64,000 nt of DNA. Source: Dromaius novaehollandiae (taxonomy: Eukaryota; Chordata; Aves; Casuariiformes; Dromaiidae). The notes under the pieces were generated by a model. The model saw only the letters and a program-made list of their open reading frames with translations, did not search any database and had not been told where the DNA came from. The translations under genes and the position numbers were made by a program. The first letter of the stretch is position 1; the number at the start of each line of letters is the position of its first letter. Positions 41,971 to 53,173 of the stretch are shown here, piece by piece. Location of the stretch: NCBI RefSeq assembly GCF_036370855.1, contig NC_088103.1, positions 9,859,404 through 9,923,403 of the forward strand, written 5' to 3'.

Positions 41971-44900
41971 GTGAGTGTGCTGCCGCCGGGACCCGCGACG
42001 GCTGCCGGGACCGGCTCGTGTTTTATTGCGATACCCGTGAAAGGCGTAGGTTAGCTGGCGTGGTAAGGTATAGGCTTAAGGTGCATAGGAGAGCAGGAGG
42101 CAATGAGAGAACGATTCATTTCTCTCTGCCCAAAATGCTGTTTTTTTCCCCTGTTCTAAGGGAAAAACTGGCCAAGGAGCCTGCTTGAGCGGGAATGTTA
42201 CAGGGAAAACTCACACATCCAAGAAAGGGAAAGCGTGGAGCGGGAGATCTTGCTCCTCCGAGGTCTGAAGCAAGTAAAACTGTGAGTGAACTTTAGTTAT
42301 GAGAAGAGGCGGAGTGGAGCAGCGGGGTCCGTCCTCCAAAATGAGTACAAACTCCTTCGTTCGTCCTAGCTCACTTCTCGCCTTTCCCATAAGCAAGCCT
42401 GCCTTTTTTAAGGATAATTTCTACTGCATAAGGTAAAACATCTCTTTGCTCGGCTTTTTGGACTCGGAGAGCCCTCAAGCCCTGCTGGGCCCTGTGCGTC
42501 CCTCAGCTAAACTCGGCCACGGCTAATGTGTGGGCTGGGGGTTCAGCCGGGTGATAGGTAGCTCTGGGCTTCTGGCCGTACCTGGAAGAGCTGTTTTATT
42601 GCCAGCGTAGCTTTATTAGTGTGTTTTGTCATGCACAGGGGAGAAAACCGAGCAGCATCCATCTGCCTTGCTGCGGGCAACGCAGGATGGTGCCGTGGCC
42701 CCGTGGAGAGGCATCAGGCGTGCTTTAAGCATCTTCTTCCTTGCATCCAAGGGTGACGCGTGTCCTTTGGAGGCAAAAGGAGTCACGGCAGCGGGATTTT
42801 GCAAGGCTGCCAGTGGCAGGGTGTAGGCAAAGAGAGTGTGCCCCAGGGCACGTGGCTCGCAGTAGTCTCGACCCGCTAGGATGCTTTACGGCTTTTCCTT
42901 CAAGATTTGGCAGCTGTGACCAAAGTATCTGCCACGGTGATAAATACCTGGCTCTTGGCATATGGGCCAAGGAGGTTGTCACTCCTCGACTGATGGCCCA
43001 ACCTTGGGGAAGCAGCTTGCTAGGGAGGGGGAATGCGAGTTGCTGGAGCGGGGGAGAGGAAGGTACGCTCCTGTTTTCTTCTAAAAAACCTCTCTTTTGG
43101 GTCTGTCTTGTCTTTGCAAGGAGTTATGGCTCAGGGGGTGTGGGTTCCTTTGTGCACAGAAAAGCCCGTGTTACTGCAAGCACCTGTGAGCAGATGGTTT
43201 CTCTTCGTGCTCTTTCCCAGACCTGGAGACTGGGAGGAGAAGTATCCCTGAGCTGCCCAGAAGTGGGCCTGGAGCCCTCTGGGCTCCCCTTGCTGGAGCA
43301 GGGTGTAGTGATCAGGGTTCTAGGCGCTTCAAGCAGAAGCGGGTTGCCTGCCCGTCTCCTAACCACGGTGGGTTAGCTGCCCCCTGTCCCGGATGGGCAC
43401 AAAGCGCCAACTCAGCGAATGGCTCCCCAGGTTTCCCAAACCCTGTCCCGGGACGATCAGGCTAACCGCGGAGACGGAGCACCCTGCGGATGTGAGCTGT
43501 TAAATAACGAGCTGGAGACCGGGAGCAGCAGCTGGGCAGGGCGTGACGTGAGCCTGACGTTGGGCCAGCTCACCCAGGCTGATGCCCTGGCAGCTTTTAC
43601 TAAAAACAAAAACAAAAACAAAAAAACCCTGCGACAGGTTGAAAGCTTAACGTGGAACCAAAGCCAATTTAAAACCGCAATGCCTATTAATCAAAACGAG
43701 CTCGGGGCTTGTTGCGCTGACTAGTTTTGGTGCACAGGTTGTCTGAAGCCGTCTTTGGCCGTGGGCTGGGGCTGCCGGGCGCGTTCGGCGCGGGCCCCCT
43801 CTAGCCGCGGCGTCCCGGCTGTGCGTGCCGGGGGGGTTATTTCCCCGCCATGGGGTTATTTCCCCATGCTGCCTTGGCAGAGCAGTGGTGTTTCTTTGCG
43901 GCTGGAAGAAGCGTCGCTGGCGTGAGGCTGCGTCCTGCTCTGAAGCATGCCTCTCCTCCTCCCGTTGCCCAGCTCGTTCAGGCGGTTTGGGCACTTTTTT
44001 TTTTTATTATGTAGACGCAGAGCGAGGTGCAAAGCTCACCTTTTCTCTAGTCCTGCGCTCACAGCTGTGATAATCTGAACAGGCCTCAAGCCTGCTGCTT
44101 TTTTGATGGGGGGGAGGACGGTGCTGCTGCAAAGATGCTAATTCCAGCTTTGCAAAGTTGCTGCAGGCAAAACGCGCAGGCACTGATCGAGCTGCTGGGG
44201 ACGGGGCGATGGAGCGACGCGGGCCTCCCCCGCGCCTGCCAGGAGCTGTGCCGACCTCTCCCGACTTGATATGTGTTTTGCTTCCCGGCCTTCCTTTCGC
44301 TGAGTCTGTTGACTTCCTTGGTGGTGTGCCAGTATTTACGTTGCACGCTGCTGGGTGCAGCGCTTTTTTAGTTAGCTCAGTGCAGGAGCACCTGGGTCCT
44401 TCATGTTCTCGTAAAAAGCCATTAAAATACCTTTTTTTCCTTTCTTTTTTTTTTTCCTTTTTCGCGTGGGAAAAAGAGTTTGGCCACAGCAGAGAGTCTT
44501 CCAAACCGGGCTTAAAACCTGCAGGTATTTAATGGGGTTAAAGCCCTCAATGTGTCGCTGCTTCTGCGGCGGCCGTTCTGCGCCCCAGGTCGACCTGGCC
44601 TCTGAGAGGTGTGATGAGTTTGTGCAGTCTCCTGCTGGCCCGCGGTGATTGACGTTGCAGGGTTACAGCTAGGAATAAATCCATTAGTGTTGGCTCGCTT
44701 GCTCCTGGGATTTCTCAGGCTCTTGCCCAAACCCCTTTCGATGCCTCTCTGCGGTTTGGGAGAGAAATTTGTGTCCTGCTGTGCTCCGAGGACACCGCAG
44801 CCCGGGGACGCGGAGGTACCTGCAGAAGGTGCAGCAAGCCCTGGCTTGCTAGAAGTTCCTGAGCAGCTTGTGTCGGTGGCGGAGAGGTCACCGGAGAGGC

Positions 44901-47900
44901 GTGCGGGCAGGGAGTGCACGCTGTTAATGCTTAAATAAGTACTTTGGGGAAGGAAGAGGGCTCTTTGGTTAAGAAAATGGATTTTTACCTGTCAAAGTGG
45001 GCCATGGAGCGTTTGAACATCAAGCAAGTGGTTTGTAGGAGTCCAGTCTCTCTGCATACCTGAAAAAGAGGGAGGCAGGGGAGGCTCCCGAGCAAGTCCT
45101 GCCCAGAGCAAGCTGCGAAGCCCTGGTTTCCCAGGCCTGAAGGCTTGAAAATCCTAAACAGCAGAGGAAAAAATTGCATGCTGTTCTCACCTATGTATTT
45201 CCTTTGCATTCTGTGCTAGCACTTCGTTTGAGGCAGAATTAAGCGCTGATGGATTGGGCAACTCGATCACCACGCGTTGACTGAGAACAGCGAACTTTTC
45301 CCAGCTAAGTTGCTGATGATGCTAAAACGCTGCTAGTCTTTGGCTGTTTGCAGCGCGCAGCCCTGGTGCCTTTGGCCGTCAGTGCAGCTGATGGGACGGG
45401 CAGGGGCAGCCGCCTTTGCAGTAGGACTTTTTCCAGCCTGGACCGTTTCAGAGCTGCTCCCAGTGCCAACTTTTGGGCCGGGGAAGAGTGTTACCTGCAC
45501 ACTCGTCAGAGGCAGAGCTCGGCTCTCAAAAGACGCGCTTGCACCCAGCAGACTCTTCTTGGCCCGCTGCTGCTAATTTCATGCCCTGTGATCCGGGTAA
45601 CGCTTCAGCGCCTTGAGCCGCTGCCATGGGCCCAAATTGCTTTTTTTAGCCCAGCGAGAGCCCAGCTGCCTCTGCCGCCGAGTTCCAGCGATTGCTGAAT
45701 AACTACCGCTTTGCAAAAGCATCTTGCCAACTCGGGGCAGTGCCGGCCGACGCTGGCGACTAATTTGCTGCGGTCGTGCTTTGCCCTTGTTTGTTTTTTC
45801 AAACTGTGTGACTAACACCACATCCGCGCAGCATTGCGTTTGAGGATGCTCTGGCTAATGCTGGGTCAACAACCTCCGTTATCGGCCTCGGCTCTCGCGG
45901 CTGAGGGATGCTGGTGGCAGGAGATGGGAGGAAGGTGGGTTTGGGCGGGGAGAAGAGTCACTATTTGAGATGGGCTAAGGTCTATCGGTTAGAAACAAAG
46001 AGAAGAAACAGGTACGGAGCCTGATATTTTCCTTTGGTTAAGGCAGGGGTTGAATTTGCCATCCAGGTTCTGCTTCTGCACTGGAAAGGTTTTAGGGGTG
46101 CACACCCGAAAAGCAGCCAAAAACATTGTGCTGACACTTTCTGGATGGGATATGGTTCTGTCTGAAGCAGCATCCTTGTATTATTATGCTTTTTTCAAAA
46201 ATCGAAGAATCCAGGTCATAGTCTTGTTTGGTATTTATGTTCTCCTGGCCCTTTTTTTAAACAATTGCAGTCGAAACGCATCTACTTGCCCACCCTTTTC
46301 CAGAAGGGTTTGGCTGTGAATAAGGCAGAGCAAAATTTCCCAGAGCCACTGAGTGCAATGCAGACACCTCAGTTTCTTAAATACTTTGAAAATACTTTTC
46401 TCACTGGTTGTGTGCACATGCTTGCTTAGAACAAGTGAACATTTCCTGGTGGTGCTGGGAATGCAGCATCGTTACTGAATTACTAGATATACGGCTGTAC
46501 TTCTATTTGGTATAAAGCCTTATAAAACTTTTTTTCTTCCCAAAAATATTTTGGAAATATATCAAGCACCCCTGGCTTGGTTTGGGGTTTGTTTGATTTA
46601 GCTAGGTCGCTAAACCAGGCTTACTTTTCGTAGTCAACTTTGCAATTTGCTTTGTCTCCTCCCCTATAATTCACTGTGTGACGCTAGAGCTTTGAGCCTC
46701 CTGTTTCACCCAGCAGACGCGGCCAGCGTGTGCCTTCATGTCTCTGTCTACACGGACCCGCTAGGAGCGATTATTAGATTTCCTGGTGCTTACAGTGAAG
46801 CTCTTGATGGGGACGAATAAATTAACAGGCTTGTAAACAGATTAAAAGACTACATTGCAAAGCTGCAGAAATCCAACGCATAGAGAAGATGTGCCAAGTG
46901 CCGTCTAACTCTCGGACGTGACGTGCCCCATCTCTGTAGCCAGGTAGCTGCAGAAAAGGGAGCCCCGTCTCCCGTGCTGTGCGTATGGAGGCCATCCTCT
47001 TTGCAAGGGTGGTCCTAGCTGCTGGCTGAGATTCCCCGGGCGAAAAAAGAGAATTAGGTGCCTCAAAGCAGGGGAAACAGCGGAGGCCCGGTTTAACAGC
47101 ATAATATGTAAAATGGATTGAAAATGTACGTGTTTGGCTGCAATCTTGGCACGGAAATCTCTGTCTTTAGTGTAGTTACTGCTTTCTGTGTCCGCCTTCG
47201 CGACGGCCTTGCCCACCTCTGTGCGAGGCAGGCTGGCGAATACTGACCGGCGTTGCAGGCAAGTTCCTCGGCTGACGTATGAGTGTGCAGAGTAAACGTG
47301 CGCCGAGTCTCGGTCTCCGTTTCATGTGCGCACAGAGGGCGACCAAGAAAACAGCTGTCCCTGTTTCGAGACCCACACTGGTTTTGCTGGAGCATCTTCT
47401 CTCCCGTGGTGTCCAAATGACTCCACGTGCAGAAGGAGAAATAGGTTTGCTAATCGTTGCGGGCTTTCGAGATGAATAGCTAGTGATACTGATGCTTTCA
47501 TGCCCTGGTTTATTAAAAAAAGCGCCCTGACGGAGCTCAAGTAAGACGAAGCGGCTAAGGGGTTTGTCGGGGCACCTGAGCCAGCAGGCTTTGGGCTGCG
47601 AGTGCTCGTCGCAGCTGCAGGGGAAACTCTTGCCAAATGAAAGCAGTACGTGGCAATTCTCTCCGTACCGGCCGTGCCGTTTTGCTTCCTCAGGTGGTAT
47701 TTCTGACCAAACACCGTGCTGACACGGTAAATATCGGTGACGGCCTGCAAGTTGGCTGCAGTCGCTGGACGAGCAGCGCGAAGGCGAGCGCACCACAAAC
47801 GAGCTGGGAAAAGCACAGCTCAAAATCTGCAGTCCTGCAGTATGTAGGGCCTGAAATGCATGCACTCTCTGCTGCCACACGCCTCTTATCTTTTCTTCTT

Positions 47901-50900
47901 TTATTTTCCTTCTTTGCAGGACTTCTTTGAGAGTTACATCTCCATTGCTTCGACGGTGCCCTCGGTGCTCTGCCTGATTGGAAACTTCCTGCTTGTCAAC
48001 AAGTAAGTGCTGCTGCGCTGCCGGCCACATCGCTCCGGTCCCTTCCCCGTCACCGCTGCAGCGGGAGAAAAAAGCCTTAGCTAACCTTTGGAAGCTGCGC
48101 TTTCCTCTAGCCCTCTTGAGGAAGATCCCGAGAGACTGGGGAGCGTCCCACGAGTGTTTTTGTGGCACAGCACTCGTTTTGCAGAGGCTGCTGCAGTCAG
48201 CAGTCAGATGCGATGTCCGTTAGTCTGCATGCAAGCCATGTGGCGTGTTGCACGCACATCGCGCGGAGCCGCTTGCTGACGCTGCCCCTGTCGGTGCTCA
48301 GGTGCATCGCTAAAAGGGGTCGCAGCTCCTGCCCGGCTCTTCGCGCTGCCTGCAGAAAGGTAAGGGGTGGCCAGCAAAGGTGTTATTTCCGAGAGGGCTT
48401 TCTGATTTTCCTCGGGTTGGCAAGCACGCGAGGTCTAAGGGCAGCACCCGCCCCGCGGCGTCCTCCAGGTTGGCTCACCCGTCACCGAGGAGCGTCTTAT
48501 GTTCCCTTCTCGTGGTCAGGTGCTCCCTGTGGCAGGCGCAGGCAGGGAGAGCTGCAGGCTAACCAAGGCCCTGTGCAGATGTCACGTTGGTGCCGGGCAC
48601 CCTGAGCACCAGGCGCTCCCCGGCCTGTCCCGACCGCAGCGGGAGGGAGCACGCGTGCGCGTGGGCACCTCTTGTGCACGTCCTTTGGGAGAGAGGGAGG
48701 AAACTGTCCTGTGCAGGCACGAGAGGTGCGTGAACGCAGGCTCCCTGAGTGATAAAAACACCCTCTTCTGTCACTGCCTTAATCACAGCAGATTGAGATT
48801 AACTGAAGTAATACGCCCTCTCCCCTGCCGAGAGCATCCGTGCGTGGAGTTAGTCGTGATTCGGTTTGCTTGCGCTGTTTTAATTGCTCCTTTGTTCTCA
48901 GCGTTAATAAATTCATCATTTAGTTGCTTGAGAAGGAAAGTCGTCCGTGTGTATGCAGGTACATGATCAGTCCTCCTAAAAACAGGCCGGTCAGGGAGCG
49001 TTAGTGTCCCCCGGGAGGGCTGTGCGGCAGGACGAACTCCATCGTGCAGGTCCTCCGGGCAGGGCTGGTCGGTTGTCCGCCTGGTCCTCACGGCTCGCTG
49101 GAGCTGGCCGAAGCGGTTACAGCCATCTGTGTGCTTAATCTCTAATCTTGATTGCTAGTTTAGCTTTCTTCCTCTTTCCTTTGCCCGAGGGTGAGCCGAT
49201 AATCTCGTGTCTGTGTAATAAGTAACCTCCTCGCTCAAGCAACTGGTGACCTTGTAGCCACACGCGCGGGATTGCTTTCACCCGGCCGGCAGCGCTCCCC
49301 GGGGAGGCTTTATGGCCACCGCTGCGTGTTGCTCCTGCGGTGGGAGCATCTCCCCATTCCTGGTGGAAATAGAGACATACAGCCTGGTCGGGTTTATAGA
49401 GTCGCTAGACTGAGTCGGCTAAGCCCTGATAGACAGCGTGGAAATTGTGGAGTAGATATCCAAACGCTGTTAAGAAAAATTACTTTTTACTCCCTTCCCC
49501 GCCTTTTATTTTCTTTGGCCTTTCTCGTGGCAAAGGAGTTAGTTCATGGTGTCCTCTGCATCATCGTCCTCCCCAGCTGGCTCTCAGGCCACACTGCGGC
49601 TCTTTCTGGGCTGTGGCATCTTTTAACCGGGTTGCCTGGTGTCAAAATACGTAAAGGGAGGGGGAAGAAGTCGCAGGAGGTCCAAGGCACCCGTTGCGTT
49701 CTCCCCTAGGGTTCCTGCCGGCGTCCGCATCCTCTCCTCCCTGTTCGTGATGCTGGCCGTCTTCCTGGTGATCACGGTGCTGGTGAAGGTAGACACTTCC
49801 ACCTGGACCACCCACTTCTTCGCCATCACCATCGTCTGCGTGGTGGTCGTCAGCAGCGCCTCCACCATCTTCAGCAGCAGCATGTTCGGCCTGACGAGCT
49901 GCTTCCCGATGAAGAATTCGCAGGCCTTGATCTCAGGTTCGTTTTCTTCCGCTGTGCTGAGCGGTGGTGAGGAGGAGGAGGAAACCTTCTTGCCTGCTTG
50001 ATCCCTGTGTGGGCCTGTTTAGGCAGATGGGACCCTACTTTGCGTCCAGCATTTCGTGCTGCGGCCGGGTGGGATTATGTTGTGGGGTTTTCTTTGCTTG
50101 GTTGGTGGTGGGGGGGGGGTTCTCTCTCTTTTTTCTTTTTCTTTTTTTTTTTTTTTTTGCATCTGGCATTTCGTCATATGATGTTTATTTTAGAAACTTG
50201 ACTTTGTCTTAAAAAAATCTTGCAGGCAAAGATAAAGGGAAGTTGCTGCATAAGAGAGAGGCTCAGTCACATGAGCTGGCTCCCTTGTTTCTGTAAATAT
50301 CCCGTAAACTGCCGTACTCCCTGCAGTGAGGTGCTTAGGTCTCTTGGCAGGGACAAGGAGAGGAGCAGACCTTCACCTTCCCTCTTCTGGGGCTGAATAT
50401 CCCTCAGGGCACCTGGAGCCCAAGGAATGGGTGGGATCTATGTGTTTGGTTTTTTTTTTTTTTTTTTTTTTTTTGCGCAGGGAAAGGGGAGGAGACACTG
50501 TCCCGTAGTTCCTTTGTTTGCACCTTGAGAAATCTCCAACTTTGCACTGTCTCCTCTTTTCTGTTCAGCATTTACATTCATTTCCATAAGTGATGCGGGG
50601 CACATTTGGAGCCATGAGTGATGAGCTCCCTGGAGGTTTGGCTGTTGTTGATAACATTATAAATGTGCTGTAGAACGTCTGAGAAACTGAGAGGGAAAGG
50701 GGAAAAAAATCAAGACGGAGACAGAAATGTTTTCCCCAGGCCGAGACAGGACTGTTTTAGTGAGTTTAACCCGGTGCGGGGAATCACTACATCCCCGAGA
50801 TGGCTGCTCGCTTTGCAGGAGGATAAACCTGTCACTAGTGGCTGGAGCTCCCGTCTAGGGAAGCCCAGAAGAGAGGCAGCAGGATGCCCAGCGGTGGAGA

Positions 50901-53173
50901 GCCAGGTGTGGGTTTGGGGCAGGTTCAGACCCTCTCCTCTGCAGGACCCGGCACCTCCACGCGCAGCGTGCCATGGCTGTGTTGGAAGGAGGTGCGGAGC
51001 AATGGGGGTTTGGCTCTGCTGTAACCCCACGAATAGCCACGACACAGCTGGGCACGGCAACGGAGGTGGCTCGGTGCATGCGGCTGGGCTTTCCGGCGCA
51101 GGTGGCCTTTGAGGGCTCGCAGAGAGAGGTGGTTTGCTGGATCCGGAGATGTCCGCAGTGTCTGGGACGGGTAGAGGAGAGGCAGTAGGAGGGTGAGCTG
51201 CCGCACACAGGTGTGGGCTACGCAGGCCAGGAGATGCTCAGCAAGAGGATGCTCCTGTTCTAGGTTACGTCCCCTGCAACGTCCCCACCAAAACCTGCCT
51301 TGCTGGATATGTGAGTGCTGTGGGTTGCTCTGCCTCGTTGGTGTCTCTCCTGAGCCCTAGGCTGTACGGTGGCTTGTGCCTGGATCCATGCCACCGGCTC
51401 GGCCCCCCAGCGCTGAGCTCTAGCTCTCTCCTCCCCTCTGTAGGCCAGGCCATGGGTGGCACGGTCAGCGCCATCGCCTCCGTGATAGACTTGGCAGCGA
51501 CGGCCGACGTTACCGACAGCGCCCTGGCCTACTTCCTGACGGCAGACATCTTCATCGTCATCTGCATCATGGTCTACCTCCTCCTTCCCAAGCTGGAGTA
51601 CTCCAGGTACTGCCCCGGCATAACCAGGGTTGGCTTCCCACCACCTTCTGCAGGTGCCCCACAAACGCAGGCAGGAAGGGATAACCTTTTTTCTCTGCTT
51701 TGAAAGCTCTGCAGTGTGCGGAGCAGATGCCTTTCGGGGATGGGTGGCCAGAAGGACCCGCGTGCTCCGCCGGTTCCTGCCCCATCAGCCCTCCTGCCCG
51801 TGGTGTGATCCCCTCCTGGGCGTCCTGTCGGAGAGCCGAGCCCAGCACCCTCGTGCTCCGTCTCCAGCTGCCAGGAGCAGTGTCCCTGCTGCTCTGCCGA
51901 CGTCTGAACTTCCCGATTCGACAGAAACCACAGACAGAAACTGCAGCGCTTGCCACAGCGTGTGCTGAGTTTCTGAAAAGCCACCATGGAGGGGGGTGAC
52001 AGAAACTGCGCAAGCAGCTTCTAACGTGTCTTCCTCCAAATTTCTAGAACTAGGTCTTCAGAGAACTAAAATCTGGAAATAGCCAGCCAAATGGGTCCTG
52101 ATGACGTATCTGTCTGAACTAGTGTATGACCCATATAGGTCATGTTGGTGTTGGTGACCCTAAAAACGCCTGGTCCCCCCGTGAATCACTGAGGGTGTTT
52201 CTTGGGTAAAGCTGAGTCCTGAGGCTGGGAGAAGATGAGTCCCTGGGAATCGCCTCTTCGTACAGGGGTGTGTGTAGACTCGGATGGCCAGGGCGAAGGG
52301 CTGGTGGCAGCGTCTCCCCGCCACGTAGGAGGAGGATCCCCTTCCTGGCTGGGTGGCAAGCACGAGCTGCCCAGCCTGCTGGAGCCTCCTCTTCCTCTGG
52401 CTCTGGCAGATGTCCCTGCACCCCTGGCTTCTCTCTAATTCTCGCCTTCCTCTTCATGCCCAGCTGTTGGCTAATGATTTCCCTCCTCCTCCTCTTTCAG
52501 GTACTACATGAGAAGCCACAAAGAGAGCCCCTATCTGGCAGCAGAATCGCCCAGCAGCTCTCTAGAGGACGGGTCACAAGGCAGTGTGAACAGCTCGTTT
52601 TTAGCAAAAGGGACCCGCGCTCCAGATATCCCCCCGCTCCGTCCCATCCTGAGGAAGACTGCTGTCCTGGGCTTCTGTCTCTTCTACGTCTTCTTCATCT
52701 CCATCATCGTTTTCCCTTCTCTCTCCTCCAACATAGAGTCTGTCAACAAGTCCTCCGGCAGCCCGTGGACCAACAAGTACTTTGTGCCACTCACAAGTTT
52801 CCTCCTCTACAATTTTTCGGACTGGTGTGGGAGGCAAATCACTGCCTGGATCCAGGCCCCGGGCCCGAAGAGCAAGCTGCTGCCCGCTCTCGTTCTCCTG
52901 AGGACTGTCTTGCTCCCGCTGTTCATCCTGAGCAACTACCAGCCTCGGACTCGAATCAAAACCGTGGTCTTCAACAGAGACGTGTACCCGGTGGCCTTCA
53001 CCGTGCTCCTAGGACTCAGCAACGGCTACCTGGGAACGCTAGCCATCATCTACGGTCCCAAGATCATGCCGAAAGAGTTGGCCGAGGCGGCGGGGGTGGT
53101 GATGACGTTTTATATCGTGCTGGGGCTGGCGCTGGGGTCCGCCTGCTCCGTTCTCGCTGTCCACCTCATCTAG
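41722..53173 (+). CDS. SLC29A3: SLC29A3 (ENT3), lysosomal equilibrative nucleoside transporter
   Basis: SLC29 family transporter that moves nucleosides across lysosomal membranes, exporting products of nucleic acid breakdown. Five coding exons join with consistent phases into 464 residues (human 475), ending in HLI-stop. The chosen ATG at 41722 follows an in-frame leader. The N terminus has the acidic dileucine sorting motif EEEPLL (residues 11-16), equivalent to the lysosomal signal of human ENT3. Hydropathy gives 11 membrane segments: about 34-54 ([15 protein letters not shown] follows), then pairs in exons 3 to 5, a large cytoplasmic loop starting [16 protein letters not shown], and five segments in exon 6. 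Family motifs are present: [30 protein letters not shown] and [10 protein letters not shown], a region hit by mutations in human H syndrome. It lies downstream of UNC5B as in mammals. ENT1, 2 and 4 fit less well. Confidence 0.96.
41971..47919 (+). other. SLC29A3: SLC29A3 intron 2
   Basis: 5.9 kb, the longest intron of the gene. It contains a CAAAAA repeat at 43601-43626 and AT-rich patches near 46160-46270 and 46790-46880 that could be conserved non-coding DNA. No exon, RNA gene or clear interspersed repeat was recognised. Intron 1 is only about 390 bases and CpG-rich. Confidence 0.75.
43601..43626 (+). repeat. CAAAAA simple repeat
   Basis: About four units of AAAAAC ending in A7. Confidence 0.85.
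47920..48002 (+). CDS. SLC29A3: SLC29A3 exon 3: second membrane segment
   Basis: 83 nt after acceptor ttctttgcag and before donor gtaagt: [20 protein letters not shown] and GNFLLVN, with AA of a Lys codon at the end. It matches the human segment that starts NYFESYLAVASTVP. Confidence 0.94.
48003..49709 (+). other. SLC29A3: SLC29A3 intron 3
   Basis: 1.7 kb. An AT-rich, CpG-poor patch at about 48860-48930 contains CCTTTGTTCTC (48889-48899), a strong SOX-type site. Otherwise nothing specific. Confidence 0.7.
49710..49936 (+). CDS. SLC29A3: SLC29A3 exon 4: third and fourth membrane segments
   Basis: 227 nt after acceptor ctcccctag: [40 protein letters not shown], and [11 protein letters not shown]. 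The donor gttcgt is atypical at +3 and +4, yet the protein frame and the human exon end both require it. Confidence 0.94.
49937..51443 (+). other. SLC29A3: SLC29A3 intron 4
   Basis: 1.5 kb with two long T runs (T17 at 50142-50158 and T25 at 50450-50474) and a G run just before the first. No recognisable SINE body is attached to either. Confidence 0.8.
51444..51606 (+). CDS. SLC29A3: SLC29A3 exon 5: fifth and sixth membrane segments
   Basis: 163 nt after acceptor cccctctgtag and before donor gtactg: [39 protein letters not shown] and LLLPKLEYS. Phase 1 in, phase 2 out. Confidence 0.94.
51607..52500 (+). other. SLC29A3: SLC29A3 intron 5
   Basis: 0.9 kb. No recognised feature apart from the long terminal pyrimidine tract. 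Confidence 0.8.
52501..53173 (+). CDS. SLC29A3: SLC29A3 exon 6: loop and membrane segments 7-11, stop
   Basis: Coding part 673 nt ending in TAG at 53171-53173. The exon starts with a Ser-rich cytoplasmic loop ([20 protein letters not shown]), then [19 protein letters not shown] and further helices with [13 protein letters not shown] and [18 protein letters not shown]. The last helix ends [11 protein letters not shown]. The acceptor follows a long pyrimidine tract ending ctctttcag. Confidence 0.95.

Noticed and set aside
47176..48168. 330-codon open frame on the - strand
   Set aside because: It overlaps SLC29A3 exon 3 in antisense and shows no domain; not a gene.
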